From the NCBI GenBank assembly GCA_010093485.1, contig MU001499.1:1875397-1939396 (forward strand): a stretch of 64,000 bases of DNA, written 5' to 3'. Below, piece by piece: positions 11,519 to 24,000 of this stretch. Source of the stretch: Karstenula rhodostoma CBS 690.94. Its lineage: Eukaryota > Ascomycota > Dothideomycetes > Pleosporales > Didymosphaeriaceae. The first letter of the stretch is position 1, and each line of letters begins with the position of its first letter. The notes under the pieces were generated by a model, which ran no database searches, was not told where the DNA came from, and was given only the letters and a program-made list of their open reading frames with translations. The position numbers and the translations under genes were made by a program.

Positions 11519-12104
11519 AGCGTGGCTGCATGCTTCAATGAAGACATTCGGACTTTGATATGACGAGATTGACCTCTGCTGCTGACGGCAACGCGCCGAG
11601 GTCTGTATGGTGCGCCAAGCTCTCCTCCCGCGCACTATGATGGCTCGTGGATCTTCTGATGGCTATCGAGATACTTCATCAATGTTTCATATCAGCTAGT
11701 GTGCTCACAAAACGGTCAACGCCACCACATACAGCCAGACATGGTCTTGCACCATGCCGCACATCCTCTAACACACTCGTGATCGTAGAAATATCTCTCA
11801 CGTTGAGCACCACCATACGCGTGCCTACCAAGCTGCTCTTGACTATTACCTTTTCGCGTGTTGTTCCTTCCTGTCTGTCGCATACACCCTTTCCCCGTAT
11901 CTAGGGGTCTATCTTCCAACTCCGCGCTTCCGCCAACCTCACGCATCACCATCCTCAGGGCGATCGCATCGAGTTGCCCGGGTCACGGTCTCCTCTCATA
12001 CAGGTATCAATACGGTCAGTCACGCCGCGCTGCGTATATAGGGGGGTTCGCTAATCAATCCAAATCCAGCAGCGCCATACACATATCCATTCCTAGCCAC
12101 CAAC

Positions 12105-15100
12105 ATGGTGTCTCTCACCGTCACTAGGAAGCGGAAAGATAGCAACAACCCGATTACAACCTCACAAGACAAAGGCAAGGTCCGTATCCTTGAGCGCCAC
12201 GGAAGTTACTTTTCCGGGTCGTCCGCCAAACCAGCGTCGAACAGGGCCAGCCTCCCGTCATCACGCACCTTCAGTAATCTCCGCCGAGGAAGCGTCAAGA
12301 TTTTCTCCATCTTCCGGACTGGTAAAGGTCTGCTCGCACATAAAAGATACATATCCGTACTGACCCTCGCAGGCTCGGGACTCAGTGCCAGAGCACTTAT
12401 GGCTGAAAGCTGTAGCTCCAATGCGCACACTTCAGATAGCACCCAGCGTGCCTGTGCTACCCCGTCTATTACCCCGAGCGTGGTCACATCCCTGCAGTGC
12501 CCTAGTGTGCTCGAGATCCACACGACCAAACCACCCCTTTTCTTACGGAGAAGACCGTCGTCAATGCTTCAGCTTCCCAGCGCAGCTGGATTCGACGGCG
12601 AGTCAGAGCCGGCCATGGATATAAGAGAGAGGCATCCGGCGGCGCTACACACAAGTCGATCGACGCCAGGGCTTTCGCAGCAGCTCACGAGAAGGATTTC
12701 CTCTAGCTTGCTGCATAACCCTACTGTGATTCACCGGCCGAAACTAAACTTTCGGCCCACCGTGCTCAACTCAAATCTTGTGAGTCGATTGGACAGGCTT
12801 CTAGTGTGCGATGCGTTGCTGATTCCGCCGCCCAGGCAAAGCAACTGGAGTATACACCCGAGGCCTCTTTGTTGCAAGGCACTATGAGTGATGTTCCGAC
12901 TCTACCTTCTCAAATTTCAAGTCTTATCGGAAGCAGCAATCCACTCAGCCTTCAGTCAATGTCAACAGCCCCAACCTCATTTGTGTCATCCGGTGCTTCG
13001 CGATCCGGTGGGACGGCGCAGCGAGGACATAACGGCATGCGCCACGTCTCCACGGGCGGCTCTCCAATATATGAGCCGTCGACCGAGCATCTCAGTTGCC
13101 AGTGGTTGGTTTTTCCCCGTCAGGACTCCCCAATGCTGTCGCGACCATCTATTGCAACTGTGGAGAATGCTGCGGCGGCAAAGTTCTTTTTCGAGTCGCA
13201 CTTCAATACAATTCTCGGGGCTAAAATGACCCCTCGCTCGATGCGCAGACGCAACGTGGAGCGTAAACTGTTCGCCATGGCCCTTCCTAATGAGCAACTG
13301 CAACAGACCCGACAAGAGTGGTATCGTTCGGAAAGCAATCACCTTCGCCAGACACGGGTCCTGAAGTCCAAAAGCCTCATACGACAGAAAACTAAGGGGA
13401 TACACACCTCCAACTATGATATTGTTCGAGTATTGGGAAAAGGCAGTTTTGGGGTCGTGCGCCTTGTGCGCGAGAAAAGCGATCCTTCCATCAGTAGCGG
13501 GCATTCCACCGGGAGCAGCTCTAGCCAAATCTCCTACATCGATGGCGCGAAAGAGAACTCGAGTTCAGGATCCCAGAAACAGTTTTTTGCTATGAAGGTC
13601 ATCCGAAAGTCGGAAATGCTCCGCAATAGCCAAGAGGGGCATTTACGAGCAGAACGTGATTTCCTGGTTGCTTCTGAAAACTCAAGATGGGTAGTCCCGC
13701 TCATTGCGAGCTTTCAGGATAAGAACAACTTGTACCTTGTGAGCTACGCACCATCCAAATCATACAACACAAGGATACTGACCATGAACCAGGTCATGGA
13801 GTACATGGTTGGGGGCGACTTTCTAGGTCTGTTGCTCCGGGAAGATATTTTGGACGAGGGTGTCGCCAGATGGTATATCGCCGAGATGATTCTCTGCATC
13901 GAAGAGGCGCACAAGATGAATTGGATCCATCGAGACGTCAAGCCGGACAACTTCCTCATCACTTCGTCTGGACATCTGAAGATCTCCGACTTTGGTCTCG
14001 CTTTCGATGGCCACTGGACACACAACCAGACGTACTACAACGAGCAGCGGTACACCCTACTTCGTGATCTGGACTTGCATGTTCAAGGCGATGCTCAAGA
14101 TTTCCAAGAAGAGAAGGAGCGGCGGGAACATCGAAAAACGATCGATCTCATCAATGGAAGGCTTGGGCGTGAAAGATTCGAAGGCAAGCAGGATAGCGCG
14201 AACGGACCCATTATTGACTGGCTCAATCGCACACAGAAACGACAGTTTGCAAAAAGCGTGGTAAGCAACTACTGGGTCAATACGCAAATACGTTGACTCA
14301 ATGCAACGATCTAGGTTGGAACCAGCCAGTACATGGCGCCAGAGGTGATCAAGGGCGAAAACTACGATGGAAGATGCGACTAGTGGAGCATCGGCATCAT
14401 ACTCTACGAATGCCTCTACGGATGTACGCCTTTCTTCTGCGAGAATAGGCAAGCGACTAAGGCACGGATCTTGGTACGGAAGTCCACCTTCGTTCCAGCA
14501 TGCTTGATCACTGACCACTCCAGGAACACAAGCGCTTCCTGAGATTTCCGCCCGAACAACGCTATGCTCGACCAAACATCGATCGTGTATGAGGCAGATC
14601 CTCAAGCACTTAGTTTACATATCCTGACTAAAAATATAGGTTCCCCTTATGCCAGTCTCCCGCTACGCCATCGACCTGATGATGCGTCTCCTCGACCAGC
14701 GCCCTGATCGCCTCTCCTCGAAGCGCTATCGAGAAAATGACTGGGTCCTCCGTGATAGCGCCCTGGGCCCTCGCCGCGGTCGCAATCTCCACTGCACCGG
14801 TCACATCGTCTTCGCCAACGACGCCGAAGACATCAAGAACCATGCGTTTTTTCGCACCATACAGTGGCAGAACCTGCACCTCACGCGCCCGCCGTTTGTC
14901 CCGCGCGTTCATGGCGGCCAATCTATCACCAAGTACTTCGACGACGAGGCTGACATCATGAGCGCTTCGGATCACCTCAATTCTTCAGATTACGATCATA
15001 CGCCTGAGGAAGGTGGTGTGGCGGTTGATGAGCACAAGGTAAAAGAGGACGACGGTAAATCAGATGCGTCACTCTCGAAGCGTCCGACGGAGGGCGCCAA

Positions 15101-15365
15101 GAAGTTACCGAGGAGGAAGAAGGAGAAGAAGCGACCCAGGGACAAGCTGCTTCGAGACCCGCAGGTTGGACAGAAGGTGATGGAGTTGAGGAAGAGAGGT
15201 AAGTCTATCCCATTAACTCTCAGTTCGGTTCGCTCATGATCTTTGACAGGCGCTTTCGTGGGATACACGTATCGCCGGCCTCGTTTCGCGCTGCCGGAGT
15301 TGGAAGAGAGGCTGGCTGCGAAGACCCCGGTGGCTAGACCGAGCATGGTTTCGGTGTGTGCGTGA
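12105..15365 (+). pseudogene. ppk35: NDR-family AGC protein kinase (Ppk35-like) with an in-frame TAG
   Basis: Seven exons (12105-12779, 12836-13738, 13793-14260, 14315-14473, 14524-14586, 14640-15198, 15250-15365) join in frame for 981 codons. Residues 1 to about 415 are a Ser-rich, probably disordered region. The kinase domain shows the glycine loop LGKGSFGVV, the ATP lysine in FFAMKVIRK, HRDVKPDN, DFG, the long NDR-type insert and VGTSQYMAPEVI. The C-terminal part has the LLDQRPDRLSSKRYRENDW block, FANDAEDIKNHAFF and a final GYTYRRPRF hydrophobic tail. Codon 705, at 14381-14383, is TAG where the family has the first Trp of CDWWS. Translation would stop before subdomains X-XI. An intron ending at this TAG would delete the conserved APE region, so a nonsense mutation or sequencing error is more likely. 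Everything else looks intact, so the loss would be recent. Confidence 0.75.
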
Positions 15366-15781
15366 GCTTGGGGATGGTGGGACTGAGGTTTCTTTTGTCT
15401 CGCGTTTGATGCGTTCAGTCTTTGTGTATCTTTAGCTTTCCCTAAGTGTTCTTCTTTTTCTTCATCATTCCCAGAATAGCGTAGTTCCACTGTGCCACTC
15501 CTCGAATTGTCCACAGGCGGCCTCGGATGAGAGTGATGTAATGAGTTAGCTCGTGACCCCATAATCTGTGGAGTGATGATGAGCACTGGACACCCATACT
15601 CGGCTTCTCCAGTTTCATTCACTGTCGATCTATGACACAGTAAAGCAGTGTAGCAGGAGATATGTGAGTGTCCTGGGATGAATAAGAAATAGGGGTATCT
15701 AGGGTATCTAGGGTATCTTTACACAACCAAACATACTAACCAAGCATTGCTCCCATCCTGTCTCGAGAAAAGACCTACCCC
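15366..15781. other. Convergent 3' spacer with a 9-bp repeat
   Basis: The spacer lies between the 3' ends of the kinase gene and the RapZ-C-like gene. A nonamer close to AGGGTATCT occurs three times in tandem at 15692-15718. No other feature is seen. Confidence 0.45.
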
Positions 15782-16812
15782 TCAACGCGGGTCTTTGGCG
15801 CCCTTGACCCGATGAACATGTCTCACGACCACGTTCACTCCAAGCTTCATATCCATCAGCCCCTGCGCAATCCTCTCCGCAATACTAACACTCCGATGTG
15901 TTCCGTACAGACAACACACACTCAGCGCAACATCCTTCTTGGCTGGGCCCCTGCCTTCTTTCTCCTTCCTCATCTCGCGCCGTCCATGAGCCAGTATGTT
16001 ATGGATGGCATCAGCCACGGCTTTCCGCGCCCGAGGGTCACGCATAACGTAGTTTTGGACGATGGGTGACACGCCAGAATATGCCTCGCAGATGTGGGCA
16101 GGCGGAGGCGTGAGGTTGTATGCGTGGATGGAGTATAGGTGCGGTGTTCCGGGGGGGAGTTGGGTGGCGAGGATCTTGTGGACTGCGGCGGGGGTGTTTG
16201 CGAGTGTGTGCGCGTAGGTGACGATCCATATTGTTGGCTGGGGGGCTCTAGGTGGGTGTGGAGCGGGCTGCTGGCCGAGGTTATGGGTGGATGGGCGTCT
16301 GCGTGGGAGGTTGGCGGGTGTGGGATGGCGATGGTGGGCGTGGTCTGAGAGCTGTGCCTGCGGTGGTGGATCAGTACTGTGAACGCCCGAATGGGGGAAA
16401 TACAATGGGTGGAGCTCACTTGGCTGGGCTTGTGCGGTGGGTGTCTATGAGTAGGGGATCGTGCCGGCAAGTTGAAGGACACCTGCTTCTTCGGGATGCT
16501 GACTTTGCGGCGAAGCTGTGGCTCTATGGGCCACGGAGGTGGTGACATCCTCTCGAAGCGCTCTAGGAGTCTAGGTACGAAAACATCGGCGTCTGGCGCG
16601 GGCGCAGGCGCAGGCGCGAGTGGAACACGGAGGAGCGGTGCCGGCGCTGATTTCAAGGGGTAGATAGGGTAGTTGGGCGCATAGTGAGCATTATCTGGCC
16701 ACCTTGGCTGGACGGGAGGGCGAGCATGGCCTCGAGTTTGTCGCTCGTGGTAAAGCATCGCGCTTTCCCAGGGCCGTGGCTTGTGTTTGTGGACCGACTC
16801 TGTGCAACCCAC
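15782..16812 (-). CDS. Protein with RapZ C-terminal-like domain
   Basis: Two exons on the minus strand (16420-16812 and 15782-16357) with a 62-nt intron (GTGAGC..CAG) give 322 residues. The N-terminal half is rich in Pro, His and Ser and looks disordered. The C-terminal half begins at PTIWIVTYAHTL. It carries HICEAYSGVSPIVQNYVM and then CCLYGTHRSVSIAERIAQG and VVVRHVHRVKG. These resemble the GxHRSV..E and VRHRD signatures of the RapZ C-terminal domain. In bacteria that domain binds the GlmZ/GlmY small RNAs and an amino-sugar phosphate. The Walker A ATPase half of RapZ is absent. Its role in fungi is not known to me. The gene is convergent with the kinase gene. Confidence 0.75.
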
Positions 16813-18858
16813 GGTGTCTATCTGCTGTAAAGATGCAAACGAGTGTGCTGGTACAGCTGCATAAATAGAGATGCGGTGGAGAGGGGCGCGAGTTCAAGCA
16901 GAAGTTATGGCTTCGTTGGGTTTGGGGAGTCACATTAGGCAGCCGTGACACGTCGCGGTTGCACAAGTTCGTCCCATCTTGCTTTCTGGGTTGGGCGTGC
17001 GAACGTGAAATGGTGGAAGTCTGTAGGCATTGTGTAACCTCAAGAAAGCTGTCACCGAGCTTGGTTTACAGTCCGACTCTTACGCCTGCGTATGTGACCA
17101 CGCCATGAAATGGAACGTTTTCTATAATTATACCATGGTAGATGAGTTCCGATGATTGAACATGCAAAAATTTGGAACTGGAATGACCAAACGAAACCAT
17201 ATGTCAACAGCACTCGGGTGTAGTAGAGAACGCACAGAGATATAACCATCAAGACAGAATACATGCTATTCTTCACATTGCTTCACTGCTACAAAGTTCA
17301 CGTGGCCAGATCATGGGCTGCATGTTGGAGACTCTCGCTCCCGTCGGACATGCAATCTTCAAGTCTAACGGAGTTACAGTAAGAGGGAGGGCCCTAGTCG
17401 ACGAAAGATGCAAGACAAGGGCCCCACTTCCCGATGGCCGGCCGTCACGTGGAGAACCATTCGTATTGCCACAGATAGAAGCTTGCACTTCCATGTCACT
17501 GACATCACCCGCTAGACTAACAACTTAGTCGGCTCTCTCCGAGAGCGCCCTCCCAAGCCAGGATGAATCCTCGAAGCTGTAGCAGCAGGGCTGGGCGAGA
17601 GAAATCATCCACTCACATGTGCTAACAAGCTACGTGCGAAAGATTTCTGAACTTAATTCTGGAGTAGGAAAGATTGAGCAACTTCAAGAAAGACCATGAG
17701 GAGTATAATCCAAGATACGATGCAAGGGCCAACAGAACGAGGCAAGCACTGGCGCGCGGATCTGCACCTCCCGCATCCGCACCGTCGCACAAAACACGCC
17801 CATACCATCGCATCACATCTATCTACAACATCAATGCGAACCCGAGCTAGCTCTGGCATCTATGTATGCAATGCAACAAGGGTACGATACACCTTCTGCG
17901 AGATGAGCCCAAGGCCAAGACTTGCAAAGTGGTCCTCTACCGTATGGACAATATCGCTTACCCCTGCATCGCCGCCTTATACACCGTCCATCTACAAACT
18001 TAGTACAAGGCTGTAACGGCAAGATCCGAGATATCTTCAGCCTTGGCATGTCCGCCTCCCATTCGCCCCAGCTTAACAGCCCGTGAGATTTGACCGACCG
18101 CAAGAGCTACTGCACCCGTGGCCTGACGTCTGCCACGCTACCCGGGATGACCAAACTCTCTATTCCAAATGAAAACGCCCCGAAGAAGCGAAGCACACAC
18201 CCGCAATTGTATGTGCGCTCGTATCAGATCGGCGATCCACACGTGCAGTCCGTTATGTTCATGAGAGGCCGTGCTGTGGTATATACTTGAGGGTTACAGG
18301 TAGGGGCCTTATTGTGGCATAATATACACATGACAAAACAGACCGCGAAAGAATAAAAATAAAAACTTCCGCCCCAGACGCGCTGCTACAACACGTACCT
18401 TCAGCGTACATGGATGGGCGCTTCGGCACTCCAGTTGTAAATACTCGTAATCGTCTTCTCCGTCGCGCCGACACCTTCGGCCCACCTGTCACACGGGAGC
18501 GGCCCTCGAGCCGGCAGGCTTCTGATCGGTGAGGGGAAGGGAGGCACATCCCATCTGATCCGGAGACGTCACATGGGCCCAAGCGGGGCGTGCACCATGG
18601 TCGTCGATCTGGGATAAGATTTGGCGCTGCGTCTGTGCCTGCGCCTCGGGCAGATAGACACTTGAGAATCTGCTGATGCCCAAGGGTCTCTTGCGCGATT
18701 TGAATTGGATTGAGTTGCACAGGCACCGCACGGGACGCGCGTCGGCGCTTGTGCGGGCGCGTAGCCTTTTGCGAGGGCTTGGGAGGTGGAGGGAAAGTGA
18801 GGCAGATTGTGGGAAGGCCCCCCCACCCCGCCCCCAGCACCACACTGAGTTAGGCGAC

Positions 18859-18882
18859 GACATGGACATGGACATGGACATG
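18859..18882 (+). repeat. GACATG hexamer, four copies
   Basis: Four perfect tandem copies of GACATG. On either strand they create artificial Met-Asp or Met-Ser runs in short ORFs, which I do not take as genes. Confidence 0.85.
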
Positions 18883-20108
18883 GTGCTGGCAACGGGCTTC
18901 TAGAAGCGAGGCGCTGGTAGCGAGTAAGTTGCGCGTGATGGGCGACAGGATCTTGATTCGGTGCTGTGTCGATTCAATTGTCAAACCGTGGACTACCATT
19001 TACCAGAAACAGGCGATGATTCAGTGGTGCTCGCGTAATGTTGCCCGTCCGGTGACGTAGTCGAGGCAGAGAGCAACAATAACCCGCTTCGCAGGCGTAC
19101 CGGTAGTCGCGCCAGGGGATTCGTCGCATGCGCCCCCCACCATACCACGTGCTTGTGTAACGGGGCGGATGAACGCTCTAGTCGGGATACCTACATACAT
19201 ACGGTACATGATCACCTTTGCATTGCATGCGCCTCCAACCTTGAGCATCGGAAAGCATAGTTGCCGGCAATTAATTACAGGTCCAGCCTCACCTTATCTA
19301 CAGTACACCCCGGAGAACGTCTCCGCCGCCGTGGGCAAAGCAAAGCGCAATACGACCTGCCCATTCCACTTACAGTGCACAGCGCAGCCCTCGGAGGTTG
19401 CCCGACGTTGCATTATTCGCCAAACCTTCGTCGACGGCACGGACTGCTACAACACCCAGTTACGAGTCTCGAGCAGGCGGCGGAGAACAGCACGCACCGC
19501 ACGCCCGCCAGTCACCGTCGCATATTTCCGAGCTGCGGTGCCATCGACGTCGTCTTTCGGGGAAACCCAACTAGATGGTGCAATAAGCCTCCGTCTCGCA
19601 CTTTTATCCGCATCCGAGACGTCCTCGAAGCCATGTCAACAGCCATCGCACCGCCCGCACCGCCCGCACCGATCTACCTAACGGCGGTTTCGCCGACGAC
19701 GATCTTGCAACCCAACCACACCACATGCCCTCGCGCACGCAAAAACACCCAACCGCCCGTTGATTAGTGATGCGATGCCCCCCAGGATGCTCATCCATGG
19801 TGCAACCCCCCCAATCCACCCCCACCCCACCTCTCTCTCCCGCACCCCATCCCACCTCGTGCGAGTCCCCAAACCTGTTTTCCCCCCTCGGAGAAAAAAC
19901 GCCACCCACCCCAAATCTCCACAAGACGCAAAAACTTGCCAACCAGCCACCCCATCGCCGCGGTGCGGATCCTGATTCCTGGGTCCAACGGCGCGCCTAG
20001 GAGCCTGAGCCACGCGATTCCCGAAGTCGAAGTTGCCCGGAAGGAAAGTCCACCGCTAGCGCCACGTGCGCCCAGCCAGCAGCAAGCAGGTAGCACGTGG
20101 GCGTCGGC

Positions 20109-20179
20109 GCCGGCACCGGCACCGGCACCGGGCCGAGCTGAGGGCCGAGCTGAGGGCCGAGCTGAGGGCCGAGCTGAGG
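20109..20179 (+). repeat. Adjacent GC-rich minisatellites (6-mer then 12-mer)
   Basis: About three and a half copies of a CCGGCA-type hexamer are followed directly by about four copies of a 12-mer close to GAGGGCCGAGCT. The tract is G+C rich and non-coding as far as can be seen. Confidence 0.85.
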
Positions 20180-20694
20180 TCCGGCTGTATATCCAGGAAC
20201 GGCGGGGCGCGTTTGTCGGGGGGTGAGTGATGCGTACACAGTCCAGGAAGTGGGCGGAAGCTGTTCTGTCCGCGTCTACGTACCTCTACGAGATGAGCTA
20301 AGATGCGCGCGCTGCGGCCTGAGTGAGGGGAAGGTAATCCTGTGCAGTGCTGTAAATGGCGATGCCACGGCGAGCATTCGAGGGGTAGCATCAGAGCTCG
20401 TATCGCGGAAGCCGCACCTTTACTCCTCACGCCCACATCCGCCGCCAGCCGCAAAGCCGTGAATGACCGGGCTCAAAGGCCTGGAAAGAGAACGCGTTTT
20501 GGATTATTTTCTATTGACATGCTATGCTCGACGCGTGGGGGAGCTTTAGACGGGCAAAGAAAAATGCCAATGCCATGCATGCTTGCACAAACAACCCTTG
20601 CGCCTTGCGTTGCGTTGCAACAGTGCCGAAACACGCACGCACGCGGCCAGTACCCAGTTCTTCCAATATATGCAAGCGATGCGTGTATGTATGG

Positions 20695-20722
20695 ACCAGA
20701 CCAGACCAGACCAGACCAGACC
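20695..20722 (+). repeat. ACCAG pentamer microsatellite
   Basis: Five to six perfect tandem copies of ACCAG (equivalently GACCA). No coding context. Confidence 0.85.
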
Positions 20723-21075
20723 AAATAGCAGATAGTAGTATCATGAACCATGACTGAGCAGTCTCTCCCGCGAAACAAAATGGCTGCCATCACAGCTCAA
20801 GAGCCCAAAGCCCCACCGGGGTATAGATGTTTCCAACAACGGAAAGTCGACAAACGGCCACCCAGCTATGTGTGTAGTTATGTAACAAGAAAACCAAAGT
20901 AGGCTATGCAATGGTGTGAGAATTCGAGCGCTTGCCACCCAATGTAATTATGTAAGACCATGTAGGCCCGATGCGCCGTAAAAAAATGCAGAGAAAGAAT
21001 GGCTTGCAAAACGTTGCAGTTGATAGCCGGCTCCACCTAAACCAAATACGGATGTCTTCGCTTTCGTATTCTTCA

Positions 21076-24000
21076 TCATCTTGGACGTCGGTATTGAATG
21101 CCGTGTTGCCGAGCAAGGTTGTCCAGGATCTCGTAGTCAAGGGACAGAACCGGGGAATTCCCTGACAATTCCCTCAGGATATCCTGGGTACGCGTGAACA
21201 GAGCGCTGAGAGTCTCCTTCGTGAGACAGTTCTTGTTAGGAAGGAATTTGCTCATTGGAGAATTGTAGACTGCAGTGAGCACGAGCATGTTTCCGAATTG
21301 ACTGCAAAACGACTTAGTATGCTTCTGATCAGATCAAGGGCTTTCTTACGCATGCAACGTGCCGAAGACGTTGGGCACGATAAGCCGAGATTTGCGCTGG
21401 CTTTCGTAGTTCCTGTACGGAGCGTTTTCGTCGGCCCCGATTCGATCAAAAGCGACTGTACTCTGGATGGCACTTTCAACGCATTTCTGGACAATCGTGA
21501 GAGCTTTTTCGTCCTCAGCGCTCAGGTCGACGATGTCGCGGTGCGGGTTAAATTGGTATGAAGCATCCGGCGGGGAATTGTTCGACGACACAGTAGGCGG
21601 CAGCTTCATGCGATGGATAGCCTTGAACAACAGCGGTCGCAGGACAACGTAGTATCCGCCGTAGTATTTGGCGCGCATACGAGCAACGCTGATGTCGGTC
21701 GACGGAGGATCATTATCGTCCCAAGCGAGCGCATCCGGCAACAGGCGCCGCCAGGTGGCTAACAGTTCAGCGTGCGACCGTGCGTTGTTTCCGATCTCGT
21801 CGATGTTGTTGCTATCGAAACCAAGTCGCGCACCATACAATGAGTTGTGTGCATCGTTGAGGATGACACGCAAGTGGATCTGGCTAGAGTATAGGAAGAG
21901 ATTCTTCGTGTGCACAGATGTCGCGTCGAACTCGGGCATTCCTTCGCCGAACGACTCATAGACTCCAGACGGATACTCGATCTTCGTTTGGTACTGCGTG
22001 ATTGCGCTGGGTTGAAGCTCACTGATCTCCGCGATAATGTCGCTGCACGTGGGTTAGCGAAAGGATATGGATGGGACAATCAAACTAACCTCTCCATTTG
22101 AAGACATGTCCAATAAACGCACTTGATCAAGTTCAGTCGGTGGCGTTCCTCGGGAGACAGGCTGATTTCATTACTGGGGTCTTCGACAACATTCTGACCC
22201 GCAGCATTCGTCGTAATCTTCTTGCGGTTGACCTTCTTGCCTTCGCGTCTGATAAGAACCAAGCAGATTCGGCAAGCGTTGTTGGTCCAGCTCCAGCTTT
22301 CGAGAACGCGACCGAATTGGCCCAGGTACAAGGCCGCCAGAAGCATGGCTTGCGCGTGAGCTACAGTATTGCCACCATTCTGATTGCCGAGGATGTCGGT
22401 TGCGTAGGAGAAGTACGCCATACCAGGCAGTATATCGATATTTCTTGCGCGCGTATCCGAAGCGTCGCTGCTGAAGCTGTCGTTGGCAGAACGCGGCGAG
22501 TCTCGATGGTAACCCCATGTTCCATTCGCAGTAGGTTGTCTGTCACTCTGTGGATGAGGCAGCTTGTCGGTGTGGAGACAGACCTTGCCCAAGGCAAGGA
22601 CGAGGAGGATGATCGCATTACGTAGAGAGCGTTCAATGCTGCCCCTCGCAAGTTCATCCGCCACTCCGTAGGCGTCACCATACATCGTGCTTGATCGTTT
22701 CCGTTTCATACTGCCGTTGAGTCGTTCAGGCACAGCAGACGGTGACATGGTGCTGTTCCTGCGATCGGGACTATACACCTCCTGGAACTCTTGGATCATC
22801 TTCCGCAGCTTCGCCGGGTTCAGAAAAGGGTGCAGATTATGTATGTTATCCTGGTACGACCGATAAAGTTCCCACAAAGTCTTGGAGTGAAAATCAGGCT
22901 TCCCATCGGGACCGAGACCACCAACATGTTCATATCGTGGAGGGTCCCCGTTCAGTGTGCTGGGGCTAGAATGATCGGCAGGCGGACATCCCCATAAGCC
23001 CTCTTTCGTGGCAGCAGGGGAGGGGGTGTCTGACTCGGGGTGGTTTTCGGGGCTTCCGGGACCGTGGGCACCGTCATAGAGGTCGTGGCCTTCGCCAACA
23101 CCCCAGACGCGGAGCAGTCCTCGATCTTGTTCCATCAGCATGGGATATTGGTCGATCCGATGGCCCTCTTCCAATAATCGCTGGATAAACGGTACGCCGT
23201 GGCAGAAGTTGGCCATGGAGGGCCACTCAATGAACAGGCGATGCGCCGGCGTCCTATGGTCTGCCTTGAGACCGATTCGTTCATTGTCATTGGCCGGCTC
23301 CGGCTGTATTCGGGTCACAGTCGTCACAACGCTGTCGGCAGGGGTCGCAGGCTGCGCTGAAAATGCCTGATAGGATTCTCTTTTGATCGGTGTGGACGCC
23401 TGCGCGGGTCCTGGAGATATGTGAGAATGAGTGACGACCGGGGACTCCATTTTCATGCTGTTGACTCGGCCATATTGAGTCCGTCCTTGCACAGGCGTGG
23501 GTAGCCTTGGGGTATGCTGCTCGCTTGTCGGCGGGCGCGCGCCGGAACCTTGTTGCGGAGACGCATGATCAAACGCTGGTGACGCATGCGTAGCGAATTT
23601 CGGTTGCGCAAGTTTGCCGTCAACGTGCTGTTTCCAAACGTTGAAATTCGCCACAAAATCTTTCAGCGTGTCGGATATGCTGTTGACACTGTCCTGCAGC
23701 TGCATCATGCTGCGATCTTGCCTAGTTGAAGAGTTAGCGAGAAAGCCACATTTGCGGCTGACTCTACGTACTTGGGTGGCGGGACATCCTTGTATTGGCA
23801 GTCGAAATTGTTCTCTCTGCAGAACTGACAGGGCCGCGCTTCGTCGCACTTTTGCTTGCGCGAACGGCAGTGGTTGCACGCCTGGGTGGCGCGGACCTGT
23901 TTCCGCCGCATCGCCTGCGCTCCAGGGCCGTACTGTGACATGTAGGGTCCGTGGGAGTAGGATGCCATGGAAGGAGGTTGGCCATAATGTGGCGTCTGTG

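Larger units (their letters stand above)
10557..12104. other. Intergenic spacer with small insertions
   Basis: This 1.5-kb spacer separates the AlkB-like and kinase genes, which point away from each other. It holds the 47-bp block with 12-bp direct repeats (10972-11042) and the fold-back at 11449-11518, listed separately. The remaining short ORFs show no domain. The last few hundred bases should contain the kinase promoter. Confidence 0.4.
16813..21075. other. 4.3-kb stretch without a recognisable gene
   Basis: Many ORFs of 60-195 codons overlap here on both strands, but all are low in complexity or compositionally odd, and none shows a domain or consistent splicing. Short tandem repeats are listed separately. 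The first part should include the promoter of the RapZ-C-like gene, and the last part the 3' region of the transcription-factor gene. A non-coding transcript or a lineage-specific small gene cannot be excluded. Confidence 0.4.

Noticed and set aside
14346..14383. Possible intron ending at the TAG of the kinase gene
   Set aside because: It would be only about 38 nt and would remove part of the conserved activation segment with the APE motif.
18259..18892. Overlapping minus-strand frames of 107-194 codons with a Met-Ser run
   Set aside because: The run comes from the GACATG repeat, and three frames are open over the same bases without domain or splice support.
19169..20096. Several 70-170-codon frames on both strands
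   Set aside because: Low-complexity Pro/Thr or Gly/Trp composition and mutual overlap. No family signature.
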